Source: CAYRFF01 sp964423575
GTDB lineage: Bacteria; Bacteroidota; Bacteroidia; Chitinophagales; Saprospiraceae
Reading direction: 5' to 3'
Length of the DNA: 64,000 nucleotides
Assembly (NCBI GenBank): GCA_964423575.1
Contig: CAYRFF010000006.1
Coordinates: 26,287 to 90,286, forward strand
Shown here: positions 8,649-17,375 of the stretch, piece after piece
Layout: each line of letters opens with the position of its first letter
Numbering within the stretch: the first letter of the stretch is position 1
Notes under the pieces: generated by a model
The model's database searches: none
What the model was told of the DNA's origin: nothing
What the model saw: only the letters and a program-made list of their open reading frames with translations
Translations under genes and position numbers: made by a program

Positions 8649-10001
8649 TTATTTAACGTTGTTTTCTAATAATGTGCTCAATTCCTCAGTAGTGAGCTTT
8701 TTCTCTTCACCACTCGACATATCCTTTAACGTCACCTTCCCTTCCTTTATTTCATTGGAGCCAATTAAAATTGCATATTTCACCCCTTCTTTATCTGCAA
8801 ATCGCATTTGGCGACCAAAATTTCTGTTATCGGGGAATATATCTACGCGGTAATTATCAGCTCTTAACTTCTGCACCAGTTCAAATCCATATTTCAAGGA
8901 TTCCTTATCCATCGTGATTATAAGTGCATCTTTCTTTTCTTCTATATCTTCCGGAAATAGATTGAGTTCGTTCAGGCTATCATAGATACGCGCTGCTCCA
9001 AATGATATTCCGACACCGGAAACGTTCTTTAAACCAAAAACCGCAGTCAGGTCATCATATCTTCCTCCGCCCCCCAAGCTGCCGTAATCCGTATCATGTC
9101 CTACGACCTCTATAATCATTCCGGTATAATAATCGAGTCCTCTTGCAAGACTTACGTCAAATATCAGGTTCTGATGAATCGTCTGATTTTCTAGATAGAA
9201 GAAAATTTCCTCAAGTTCACTGATTCCTTTTGCCAGGGCTTCTGAACTGTTTTCGTATTCCTTTAATTCCTTAAGAGATTTTATACTGAGTAAATCTTTT
9301 AATTTATCGACCTGCTCCTGTATAAAGCCGTCATTGAGAAGTATCTTTTCCACTCCATCCAGCCCAATCTTATCCAGCTTGTCAATGGTTACTGTAAGAT
9401 CTGTCACCCTGTCTGCCGCATTGAGAATTTCCGCCATTCCCATCAAAATCTTTCTGTTGTTTATTCTGATATCAACATCAAGCTTAAGAGCTGTAAACAC
9501 TTCATCATAGATAAGGCACAGCTCTGCTTCACATAAAAGTGAATCAGTTCCTATCACATCTACATCGCACTGATAAAACTCTTGGTATCTTCCCTTCTGC
9601 GGTCTATCTCCCCTCCATACCGGTTGGATCTGATAACGCTTAAACGGCAAGTTGATATGCTGTTGATTCATCACTACAAATCGCGAAAAAGGTACGGTAA
9701 GATCATAGCGCAGACCTCTCTTTGAAATCGATGGAGCAAGCGCATTGCTGTCCATTGCCTCAAGTGCACTTTTGTCTGCTTTCTTAAGAAAATCTCCATT
9801 ATTCAAAACCTTGAATAGAAGCTGATCCCCTTCATCTCCATACTTTCCCGTCAAAGTCTGCAGATTTTCTATGGCAGGAGTTTCAATCTTATCAAAACCA
9901 TACTTCTTAAAGACTTTCTCAATTGTATTAAATATATAATCGCGCCTCTTTACTTCACCGGGCAGAAAATCTCTGGTCCCTTTGGCTAGTGATGCTTTCA
10001 T
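8649..10001 (-). CDS. hisS: Histidyl-tRNA synthetase
   Basis: Class II synthetase charging tRNA-His. Visible landmarks are an N-terminal KGTRDFLPGE, motif 1 region (YGFDKIETPAIE), motif 2 QPVWRGDRPQKGRYQEFYQCD split around the class II arginine, the HisA signature LARGLDYYTG, GGGGRYDDL, and motif 3 VGISFGAARI, followed by an anticodon-binding domain (residues ~350-450). The 450-aa length is normal for Bacteroidota. It sits 22 bp downstream of pheS, so the pair probably form a tRNA-synthetase operon. Confidence 0.96.
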   Translation of the reverse strand: MKASLAKGTRDFLPGEVKRRDYIFNTIEKVFKKYGFDKIETPAIENLQTLTGKYGDEGDQLLFKVLNNGDFLKKADKSALEAMDSNALAPSISKRGLRYDLTVPFSRFVVMNQQHINLPFKRYQIQPVWRGDRPQKGRYQEFYQCDVDVIGTDSLLCEAELCLIYDEVFTALKLDVDIRINNRKILMGMAEILNAADRVTDLTVTIDKLDKIGLDGVEKILLNDGFIQEQVDKLKDLLSIKSLKELKEYENSSEALAKGISELEEIFFYLENQTIHQNLIFDVSLARGLDYYTGMIIEVVGHDTDYGSLGGGGRYDDLTAVFGLKNVSGVGISFGAARIYDSLNELNLFPEDIEEKKDALIITMDKESLKYGFELVQKLRADNYRVDIFPDNRNFGRQMRFADKEGVKYAILIGSNEIKEGKVTLKDMSSGEEKKLTTEELSTLLENNVK

Positions 10002-10023
10002 ATCTTATATTTCTATTATTAAA

Positions 10024-11064
10024 TTATAGTGCTGAAGAAAACTGACGTAAAAATCTCACATCATTTTCAAATAGCAAACGAATGTCAGGAATCTGATACA
10101 GGAACAAGGTTAATCGTTCAATCCCTATTCCAAATGCATATCCGGTATATTTCTCGGAATCAATTCCGCAGTTTTCAAGAACTTCCGGATCCACCATCCC
10201 GCAACCTAGGATTTCAAGCCAGCCCGTCCCCTTAGTCATCCTGTAGTCAACTTCGTTTTCAAGCCCCCAGTAAACATCCATTTCTGCACTTGGCTCTGTA
10301 AACGGGAAAAATGACGGGCGCAGTCTGATTTTTGTATCCTTGCCAAATAAAGATTGAGCAAAATAAAGAAGCACACTCTTCATCTGAGCAAAGGAGACCT
10401 TTTCATCGACATAAAGCCCTTCCAATTGATGGAACTGACAATGTGAACGTGCTGAAATTGTCTCATTTCTATACACGCGTCCAGGGGCGACAATGCGAAT
10501 CGGCGGCTTATGCTCATCCATATATCTCGCTTGTACGCTGGATGTATGCGTTCTGAGTAGGTGCTGAGGATCGTTGACCATGTAAAAAGTATCCTGCATA
10601 TCTCTGGCTGGATGGTTTTCCGGAGTATTCATAGCTCCAAAATTATGCCACTCATCCTCGATTTCCCGGTCTTCCGCCACCTGAAAACCAATGCGTTGGA
10701 ATATTTCTACAATCCTGTTCAGGGTATGCGTTACCGGGTGTTCTGCTCCCAGTCTCATCTCAGAAGCAGGACGCGATAAGTCCAGCCCCTGACCTTCGGA
10801 ATCTTCTTCCTTGCTGGCAAGAGCCCGCATAAGTCCATCGTACTTATCCTGAGCAGCCTGTCGCAAGCTGTTCACCATCTGTCCGAACTTTCCCTTCTCT
10901 GCACCTTGGAGAGTAGGTATCAGGGCAAACAGAGGTTTTATCTTATTCTTACTACCCAAAAATTCAATGCGGAACTGCTCCAGTTCCTCCGTTGTTTCGG
11001 GTGCTCTAGAATCAATTTCTCTCTCGAGTTCCGCTATTTTCTCAAATGCTTCCATATTCCACAA
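10024..11064 (-). CDS. pheS: Phenylalanyl-tRNA synthetase alpha subunit
   Basis: Catalytic subunit of the alpha2-beta2 PheRS. An N-terminal coiled-coil (residues ~1-85) leads into the class II core with motif 2 at RIVAPGRVYRNE and CQFHQLEGLYVDE, and motif 3 at GYAFGIGIERLTLFL. The length (346 aa) fits the family. Two starts are possible, Met1 and Met4 (11055); the second leaves room for a normal leader after the TATCTTTG element upstream. pheT is not in the neighbourhood; hisS follows instead. Confidence 0.95.
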   Translation of the reverse strand: MWNMEAFEKIAELEREIDSRAPETTEELEQFRIEFLGSKNKIKPLFALIPTLQGAEKGKFGQMVNSLRQAAQDKYDGLMRALASKEEDSEGQGLDLSRPASEMRLGAEHPVTHTLNRIVEIFQRIGFQVAEDREIEDEWHNFGAMNTPENHPARDMQDTFYMVNDPQHLLRTHTSSVQARYMDEHKPPIRIVAPGRVYRNETISARSHCQFHQLEGLYVDEKVSFAQMKSVLLYFAQSLFGKDTKIRLRPSFFPFTEPSAEMDVYWGLENEVDYRMTKGTGWLEILGCGMVDPEVLENCGIDSEKYTGYAFGIGIERLTLFLYQIPDIRLLFENDVRFLRQFSSAL

Positions 11065-11077
11065 TTCTTATAAGGCG

Positions 11078-11085
11078 CAAAGATA
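11078..11085 (-). promoter_or_regulatory. -7 promoter element TATCTTTG upstream of pheS-hisS
   Basis: On the minus strand this reads TATCTTTG followed by GC, a typical Bacteroidota -7 box, 14 bp before the annotated pheS start. It would give a very short leader, which favours the internal Met4 start. No good -33 box was seen. Confidence 0.45.
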
Positions 11086-11124
11086 CAAGTTTCTTGAGAG
11101 TTTTAAAGATTTCATTTATAACAT

Positions 11125-11136
11125 GCTTCCGCAAAT
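11125..11136 (-). repeat. Dispersed 12-mer, copy 4 (N=G)
   Basis: Exact minus-strand copy in the divergent intergenic region between pheS and the O-antigen-ligase-like gene. Confidence 0.85.
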
Positions 11137-11188
11137 ATCCCATTAATTGTATAGACTGTCCTCGCGACTCTTCTTATATTTACCTTCG

Positions 11189-12424
11189 ATGTCAAAGATT
11201 ACGCGTTTCCTTTATGCTGCCGGAGCTATTATTACAGCTGTAAGTTTACCCACTTCCCGTGGTTTTGTAACCGTGGGCATAGTCTGCATTATTTTGGCAG
11301 CTCTTATAAAATTCTTAGGTAATATAAGAGACGAAATTGCGACAATTCAGAAAGAATGGCGTTCCGGCAAGGCAAAGCCCTTTCTGGCACTTACTTTACC
11401 ATTCTTCCCGATTTTGGTGTCTGGTCTTTATTCTACTGATACCACAACCTGGATGATTGACACGCGACTATTTATCACCGCACTTTTAGTACCACTCGCA
11501 GCCTTGATCTACGGAAAAATCAAGCAGAAGGAAATTATAATTATTCAAGTTTTATTTTTGCTTTCCAGCCTGACAGGCAGCCTATACTCTCTCTCTGTTT
11601 ATCTTTTAAACTCAAAAGAGCTAAATGAATCACTGGCCTATGGACATCATCTGCCTTCTCTGCTCAGTCCCTTGAGTTTTAGTCTTGTAATAAGTTTTGC
11701 AATACTGGTATCTATAACAATGTATTATCGCAAGCAGTATCTATTTTATAAGAGTGAATCATATTTCTACTTTGGGCTTGCTATTTTCTTATTTATTTTC
11801 CAATATATATTTGCCGTCAGAACCGGAATAGTTATAACCTTTGCTTCAATCCTTCTTATCCTTTTATATCTGGTCTTAAAAAACTACAGGCCAGTTTATC
11901 TCTTGCTTTTGTCAGCACTTGTTTTATTTCCTGTTCTCAGTTATCAATTGATTCCCAGTTTTAAAACAAAAGTAGGCTATGTTCTCTATGACTGGGGAAG
12001 AATAGATAATACTGATGCCGGGGATTATTCTGATGCCAATCGCCTGCTCTCTTATAAACTGGGCTGGGGCTTATTTAAACAAGCGCCTATCTTGGGACAC
12101 GGTGGCGATACCAGACAATTGATAAAAGCAGCATATAAGGAGCATTATCCGGAAGTAGAGAAATGGCTTCAGCCACATAACCAGTTCCTGACTATAGCGA
12201 TGAAAACAGGCATTATCGGCTTGGTTGTTCTATTGTTTTCGATGATTTACCCTCTCAGGCAGAAACGGTGGCAATTCAATATTTTAATATTGATAATCAG
12301 CCTGCAAATTTTACTCAGTTGCATGGTTGAGAACACGCTCGGCTCAAGCCTGGGAATAGCACATTACCTCTTTTGGCTCTGTCTTTACCTACTTGAGTGG
12401 AAAAGCAATGATCTAGGGCAATAA
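11189..12424 (+). CDS. O-antigen ligase / Wzy-like polytopic membrane protein
   Basis: About 411 residues with ten or more hydrophobic segments and a large periplasmic loop containing GHGGDTRQLIKAAYKEHYPE and LQPHNQFLTIAMKTGIIGL. That PHNQFL-type block after an acidic loop is the signature of the O-antigen ligase/polymerase (WaaL/Wzy, Wzy_C) superfamily, which joins or polymerises surface glycans at the periplasmic face of the inner membrane. I start it at the ATG at 11189 (MSKITRF), which begins directly before the first membrane helix; the longer frame from 11147 adds an unlikely basic leader. No other glycan genes are adjacent, so the substrate is unknown. Confidence 0.8.
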   Translation: MSKITRFLYAAGAIITAVSLPTSRGFVTVGIVCIILAALIKFLGNIRDEIATIQKEWRSGKAKPFLALTLPFFPILVSGLYSTDTTTWMIDTRLFITALLVPLAALIYGKIKQKEIIIIQVLFLLSSLTGSLYSLSVYLLNSKELNESLAYGHHLPSLLSPLSFSLVISFAILVSITMYYRKQYLFYKSESYFYFGLAIFLFIFQYIFAVRTGIVITFASILLILLYLVLKNYRPVYLLLLSALVLFPVLSYQLIPSFKTKVGYVLYDWGRIDNTDAGDYSDANRLLSYKLGWGLFKQAPILGHGGDTRQLIKAAYKEHYPEVEKWLQPHNQFLTIAMKTGIIGLVVLLFSMIYPLRQKRWQFNILILIISLQILLSCMVENTLGSSLGIAHYLFWLCLYLLEWKSNDLGQ

Positions 12425-12430
12425 AGAGAC

Positions 12431-12442
12431 ATTTGCGTAAGC
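12431..12442 (+). repeat. Dispersed 12-mer, copy 5 (N=T)
   Basis: Exact copy beginning 7 bp after the stop codon of the O-antigen-ligase-like gene, in the convergent gap before the bacilliredoxin gene. Confidence 0.85.
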
Positions 12443-12490
12443 TTAAATAAAACTTACACAGACTATAAACGTATTAAAATGCAGTATTGA

Positions 12491-12910
12491 TTATCCGCAG
12501 TATTGATCGTAAGCAGCTTTCAGATTCTCTGAAATAAGCATTGCGGAACGACCTTCGATATGGTGTCTTTCCAGCATGTGCACCAGTTGGCCGTCTTTAA
12601 ACAATGCGACTGCAGGGCTACTAGGAGGATATGGCAGAAGGTATTCTCTTGCTTTCTCCGTTGCTTCCTTATCAACACCTGCAAATACAGTTGCAAGCTT
12701 AACCGGCTTTGCATCCTGATCTAAGGACATTTTAACTCCCGGGCGCGCATTAGCTGCAGCACATCCGCACACTGAATTAATAACGAGTAATACAGTCTCG
12801 TCACTGCTATTGTTAATCAAGTTCTCTACTTCTTCTGCAGTCTTTAATTCTGCAAAACCAAATTCCGTAAGTTCTTTTGCCATAGGGGCAACTAAATCAG
12901 CTGGATACAT
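12491..12910 (-). CDS. Bacilliredoxin (BrxA/BrxB, YphP/YqiW family)
   Basis: A 139-residue thioredoxin-fold protein with the family's unusual CGC active site at residues 48-50 (INSVCGCAA). In Firmicutes these proteins remove bacillithiol from S-bacillithiolated proteins. Bacteroidota also carry homologues, so a role in low-molecular-weight thiol redox repair is inferred from the family. Also typical are the N-terminal MYPADLVAPM, the ARPG block and the C-terminal RHHIEGRSA. It is a single gene, convergent with the ligase-like gene. Confidence 0.9.
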   Translation of the reverse strand: MYPADLVAPMAKELTEFGFAELKTAEEVENLINNSSDETVLLVINSVCGCAAANARPGVKMSLDQDAKPVKLATVFAGVDKEATEKAREYLLPYPPSSPAVALFKDGQLVHMLERHHIEGRSAMLISENLKAAYDQYCG

Positions 12911-13055
12911 TATATTTCTTTTTATTTATAAGACAATCTTTTTCTCTATACAGGTCTAGCCTGAACTCTATCAAAAATAATAAGAATTCCGGGAATAAGT
13001 TTAATTAGCCGATTACAGAACTACCTTTTCAGGATTAAATGACACAATCCTGATT

Positions 13056-14000
13056 CTAATCCTCTACGCTCTTCACAGTAGGGGCAAGGTTGCTTATATC
13101 TACTCCGATTGTCAGCTCATGTGAACCTCCGTTGTACTGTTGAAAGTCCCTAAGAGAAATATCGTAGCTATATGCAAGAGAGAAATTATTGATTCTTCCT
13201 CCGAGCATTGCCGCTACCCTTTGTCGGCCTCCGACAGTGTATGTCACGCCTGTAACAAGACCACCATTCATGAAAGTAGCCAAAAGATTCAGGTCGAGTT
13301 CAGTGGTATATCTGAATGAGTTTCTCAACATAATCGAAGGATTAATCATAATTCCATTTTGCTTGCTGTGGAACATATATCCTACGTGTACCGAATAATA
13401 TTTAAACAGTGTAGAGCTTTTCAATGAATCGGCAACTATAGACTTATCCAGACGGGAACGGAAAAGGTCGGGAACTCCCACTCCAAATGTCCAGCTATCT
13501 TTATAAGCTCCGTAGATTCCAAAGTCTGCACCTAAGTATTGTGCACCATCCATAAGCTCGTTGATAATCGGATCATCCGGATCAATTCCACCTCCAGTGT
13601 ATGCTGACGACTTTAATACTTCTTGCTGGTATTTAACACCTAGTCCCATTCCTAGATCAACATCTCCCAAACGGAAATTATAAGCATAGGATAATTTAGC
13701 ACGATGTCTGCTGATAGCGTTATAGGATTCGGTTCCAAGCATAAGCCCGATTCCATCATGATTCCCTACTCTGCCGCTGTAGCTAAGTAAATAATTATTG
13801 GGTGATCCTTCAAATCCGGACCAGTGATTTCTAAAATTGAATCTCAACTTATGAGCATCCTGGAATCCGGTTGCTCCGGTATTGACAAATTCAGGATTCA
13901 GGATATAGTGTGATTGCACACTTTCATCTTGTGCATTTACCATAGTTTTACCGGCAAACAACAGTACGAAAAGTAAAATGCCTTGTAATATATATTTCAT
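13056..14000 (-). CDS. PorP/SprF family type IX secretion outer-membrane protein
   Basis: A 314-residue protein with an N-terminal signal peptide (to about VNAQ, residue 24). The body is a beta-barrel-like pattern with the family markers QSHYILNPEFVNTGATG, LSYSGRVG, GIGLMLGTE and SLAYSYDISL. PorP/SprF proteins are outer-membrane partners that help surface attachment of specific T9SS adhesins and are regularly encoded directly downstream of a protein with the gliding-motility C-terminal domain, exactly the arrangement here (42 bp after the 1008-residue gene). Co-expression with that cargo is inferred. Confidence 0.92.
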   Translation of the reverse strand: MKYILQGILLFVLLFAGKTMVNAQDESVQSHYILNPEFVNTGATGFQDAHKLRFNFRNHWSGFEGSPNNYLLSYSGRVGNHDGIGLMLGTESYNAISRHRAKLSYAYNFRLGDVDLGMGLGVKYQQEVLKSSAYTGGGIDPDDPIINELMDGAQYLGADFGIYGAYKDSWTFGVGVPDLFRSRLDKSIVADSLKSSTLFKYYSVHVGYMFHSKQNGIMINPSIMLRNSFRYTTELDLNLLATFMNGGLVTGVTYTVGGRQRVAAMLGGRINNFSLAYSYDISLRDFQQYNGGSHELTIGVDISNLAPTVKSVED

Positions 14001-14042
14001 ATTGTTTCTTTTTTCTTAAAATTCAGTATTCAACTTAGGATT

Positions 14043-17000
14043 TTAGTTCATTGTCCTTACCAGGTTCACACTTCCTCTGTGAATCTGACTTTCTCCCGAA
14101 CTCAAGATAACTTTCAGCACCCAGTGATATAACCCGTCGTCCAGCATATCACCTCCATTAGTCTTACCGTCCCAGTTATTCTGATAATCAGTATCATGGT
14201 AAATACGTTCTCCCCACTGAGTGTATATGTTGATTTCAGCAGATTCTATCTGCCCACATAGTTTTATATATAATTCATCGTTTTTACCATCTCCGTTAGG
14301 AGTGATAATCTTTCTCCCTTTGAAGCACCCGGAATCAACTGACTCACATGGATTCATTCTAAAGGTGTGGTTCAGAGAGCAACCATTGGAATCCATGATA
14401 ATTAATTCGTGGTTTCCTGAAGATAAGTTGTTGACTTCATTCGCCTCGCTATAGTTTCTACCGTTATCCCAGGAATACATATATTCCAGTGTTCCTCCGT
14501 CTACCTCAACAAATGCGCTACCATCATTACCACTTGCACAATCTCCTGTTTCAAAAGTGGTAATACTTAGAGCTTCAGGTTCTGTTATCACTATACTGCG
14601 CTCGATATCAGGATTTCCGCTCGAAGTGAAAGTAAAGGAATATTGTCCGGGACACAATCCTGTTCTTACAAAGTCAGTACTTCCATCTTCCCATACGACT
14701 GCAGGATTCTGCACACTGAAATATTCCACTTCGATATAGCCATTGCATTCGCCTGCACAACTCACACCAAAGCCGTTAAAGTCATCCGCAGAAGTATGAA
14801 CAACCATAATCGGTGCTCCTTCTCCTACATAGATATTTCCGGATTCAAATACACAGCCATTGGCATCTGTAATTGTAACTCTATAGTTTGCTGATGTCAG
14901 GTCTTTTAAATCTTTTGTCGTAGCCCCATTGGACCATTCAAAACTGTATGGAGCCGTTCCTCCAAATACCGTTATGTCAATGGAGCCGTTTCCGCTTCCA
15001 TCGTCATTCATCGGCGAAGTTGTGATATTAATCGGTGCAGGAGCCCCGACTACTACCTCTACAAAGTTGTCAAAATTTCCTACTTCATCGGTTATAATCA
15101 CAAGACAAGACCCACTCGGCAAATCACTAGCGGAGTTGGTTGTTGAACTTGAACACTCCCAGAAAAAAGTGTAAACACCATTTCCTCCCTGCACATCAAT
15201 AGTTGCAGAACCATCACTGGAATCATGACACAGTGCATCAGTAATGTCCAGATTAGCCCCGAGAACAACCAGGTTATCATATACAGAAGTACAGCCGGCA
15301 TCATTGGTAATTGTCACTGAATAGGTTCCGGCAGAAAGGTCATACACATTCTTTCCGGTTGCACCATTGCTCCACTGGTAATTAAAAGTATTAGAAGTAA
15401 GCACTTCAATAAACCCTGTTCCACCACCAGTGTCAGCAAAAATATCTATTCCTGCAACTGATGGGCCCGTACCTGTAAATACTTCAATATTATCGACTAC
15501 TATTTCTTCACCATTTGAGAATGTGACTGTGACAGAATAAACACCTGCACACAATCCTGTAACTGTTGCCTGCTCAGGAAGGCTGCTGTCAGACCACTTT
15601 ATGGAATTAACTCCCCATCCAGTAATCTCGAGTGAAATTGAACCATCACAAGTACCTTCGCATGTTGCATCTGTAACATTTGGCTTTACATTGTTAGCCA
15701 TACAGCTCAGTCTTCCGTTTCTATACTCAGGGAATATTTCGACATTGGGTGCTTCATACAAGCCTCTTATCACCGGGTTATCAGTAAATGAAACTGTTGT
15801 AGATCCCTGGCAAGGTCCGTTGAGTTTAAAGCACAACTCCATCACTACAGTACCATCAGACAAGCTCTTAGGCTCGCCATCTCCTGTAGACCAGAGTATT
15901 CCCACTCTTCCTAAATCCTTATCAAGGTCATTGACCATAAGGCCTATATTATCCAGCGCAAAGCCGCTAATTTCTTCAAAAGTTATAAAGTTTGGATCAA
16001 AGCCTATTGAATGTGTATATCCTACAATATTATTAAAACCGGACACTCTCATAGGCACACATATATCGGTGCCATTGATTTCATAATCATCGATTTCAAA
16101 GTATAAATCTCCTCCTGAACCACCGATTGATATTGAACCGTTTTGAGTACGGACATTCAGTGCTTCATCATTGGTATTCACGGCCTCCAGAGGCGGATTG
16201 GGATTTCCTCCAGTAAATCTGAATGATGATGAAGTCCCGTTATTTCCTATTGCATCAAAGCATACTTCAAATATCTTTGTATTGTCGGATACCGTTGCAC
16301 CATTCACATAGTTATAGCTCAGTCGCACTTCTCCCGGTTCCGGATTGGTAAAGTTTCCTAGTGTCAGTTGTGGCAGATTCAAGTTTTTAATTTCTTTGAA
16401 GCTTACCACATTATGGTCGTAGCGCATAACAGCGTCCATCGACTTAATATTCTTAAATCCTTTTACACTCACATCGACACAAGCTACTTCTCCGCTGGAA
16501 ACACTTTCATGTGATCCTATCAAGTCCATACTAGGCGCTCCACCACCTGAAGAACTGACAATTACTAGTCCATCATGAGTTGCTTCTTCTATCTCCTCAT
16601 TGGAATATTCTCTATAGTTCTGAACAATTGACCACTCGGAGAAAGGTGGTGGTCCGATAGTGAATTCAACCGGGGACTGCGTTCCGTTATTGCCGATGGC
16701 TTTGAAAGTTATCGTAAAGAGGATTTCATCATTTGCGAGATTCACTCCTCGCACATTGGGATCGTTCCAGGCAATTTTAAATACATCTGCCCTACCTATG
16801 CCTTCCGGAGTTGCAAAGTGCTCATTCTCAAATCCCATCTTACTGTTGAGATTCTGTATCGATTTATATTCAAGTACTGTAGAGTCCCACTGAAGAACAA
16901 ATTCCAGAACGAAGATTGAGGTAAAATTCTTAACTGATAAATTCAAGGTTACATCACTACCGGATTTCACTGTTGCAGTATCGAGATATAAATCGACGTT

Positions 17001-17069
17001 CTGCGCAGACAATGAAACTGTAGTGGATAAGAATACCCATATAAAAAGGGGAAATAACTTTTTTATCAT
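14043..17069 (-). CDS. T9SS-secreted adhesin: cohesin-like modules, SprB repeats, gliding-motility C-terminal domain
   Basis: A 1008-residue secreted protein. After a signal peptide (ending about SLSAQ, residue 22), three cohesin-like modules follow; each opens with a pattern such as VDLYLDTATVKSGSDVTL and carries an NFTSIFVLEFVLQWD-type strand pair. Four or five SprB-like repeats come next (D-ATCEGTCDGSISLEI, D-ALCHDSSDGSATIDV), then a Type-B T9SS sorting domain of the gliding-motility type at the end (KGRKIITPNGDGKNDE, WGERIY, NWDG, LDDGLYHWVLKV). Such proteins are exported by T9SS and anchored on the cell surface. It lies just upstream of the PorP/SprF gene, in the same direction. Cohesin modules may bind partners or act as stalks; the ligand is unknown. 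Confidence 0.88.
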   Translation of the reverse strand: MIKKLFPLFIWVFLSTTVSLSAQNVDLYLDTATVKSGSDVTLNLSVKNFTSIFVLEFVLQWDSTVLEYKSIQNLNSKMGFENEHFATPEGIGRADVFKIAWNDPNVRGVNLANDEILFTITFKAIGNNGTQSPVEFTIGPPPFSEWSIVQNYREYSNEEIEEATHDGLVIVSSSGGGAPSMDLIGSHESVSSGEVACVDVSVKGFKNIKSMDAVMRYDHNVVSFKEIKNLNLPQLTLGNFTNPEPGEVRLSYNYVNGATVSDNTKIFEVCFDAIGNNGTSSSFRFTGGNPNPPLEAVNTNDEALNVRTQNGSISIGGSGGDLYFEIDDYEINGTDICVPMRVSGFNNIVGYTHSIGFDPNFITFEEISGFALDNIGLMVNDLDKDLGRVGILWSTGDGEPKSLSDGTVVMELCFKLNGPCQGSTTVSFTDNPVIRGLYEAPNVEIFPEYRNGRLSCMANNVKPNVTDATCEGTCDGSISLEITGWGVNSIKWSDSSLPEQATVTGLCAGVYSVTVTFSNGEEIVVDNIEVFTGTGPSVAGIDIFADTGGGTGFIEVLTSNTFNYQWSNGATGKNVYDLSAGTYSVTITNDAGCTSVYDNLVVLGANLDITDALCHDSSDGSATIDVQGGNGVYTFFWECSSSTTNSASDLPSGSCLVIITDEVGNFDNFVEVVVGAPAPINITTSPMNDDGSGNGSIDITVFGGTAPYSFEWSNGATTKDLKDLTSANYRVTITDANGCVFESGNIYVGEGAPIMVVHTSADDFNGFGVSCAGECNGYIEVEYFSVQNPAVVWEDGSTDFVRTGLCPGQYSFTFTSSGNPDIERSIVITEPEALSITTFETGDCASGNDGSAFVEVDGGTLEYMYSWDNGRNYSEANEVNNLSSGNHELIIMDSNGCSLNHTFRMNPCESVDSGCFKGRKIITPNGDGKNDELYIKLCGQIESAEINIYTQWGERIYHDTDYQNNWDGKTNGGDMLDDGLYHWVLKVILSSGESQIHRGSVNLVRTMN

Positions 17070-17093
17070 GTGTCGTTGTTTTTATTATCGGTG

Positions 17094-17101
17094 CAAAGAT
17101 A
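17094..17101 (-). promoter_or_regulatory. -7 promoter element TATCTTTG upstream of the T9SS adhesin gene
   Basis: Minus strand TATCTTTGCACC lies 25 bp before the start codon, the normal distance for a Bacteroidota -7 box. It would drive the adhesin plus PorP/SprF. No -33 TTTG at standard spacing was seen. Confidence 0.45.
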
Positions 17102-17375
17102 CAAATTGTGCCTCCAATCACTTCTATAAATGAGAATTAAAAAGTTTATGCCTTGTATCTTTCTACCAAATGGCCATTTTTAAATAGTTTTATTGCATAA
17201 ACCGTACCATTTTACAGCAACAGTAAAGCTTTGCTATATAATTCCACGATGAATGTATATTCTCTCACAGAATCAGGTACAATTGTTGAAAAACGTCGAG
17301 AAAAATGAACGAAAATCCAACTTCTCATCTATCCTTAAATCCGGTAATTTAAAAACGGATTTTTGATTGAATTTT
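17102..17375. other. Non-coding gap between two T9SS cargo genes
   Basis: AT-rich, about 300 bp including the promoter region of the downstream adhesin gene. I see no gene, no strong hairpin with a T-run and no copy of the dispersed 12-mer. Confidence 0.5.
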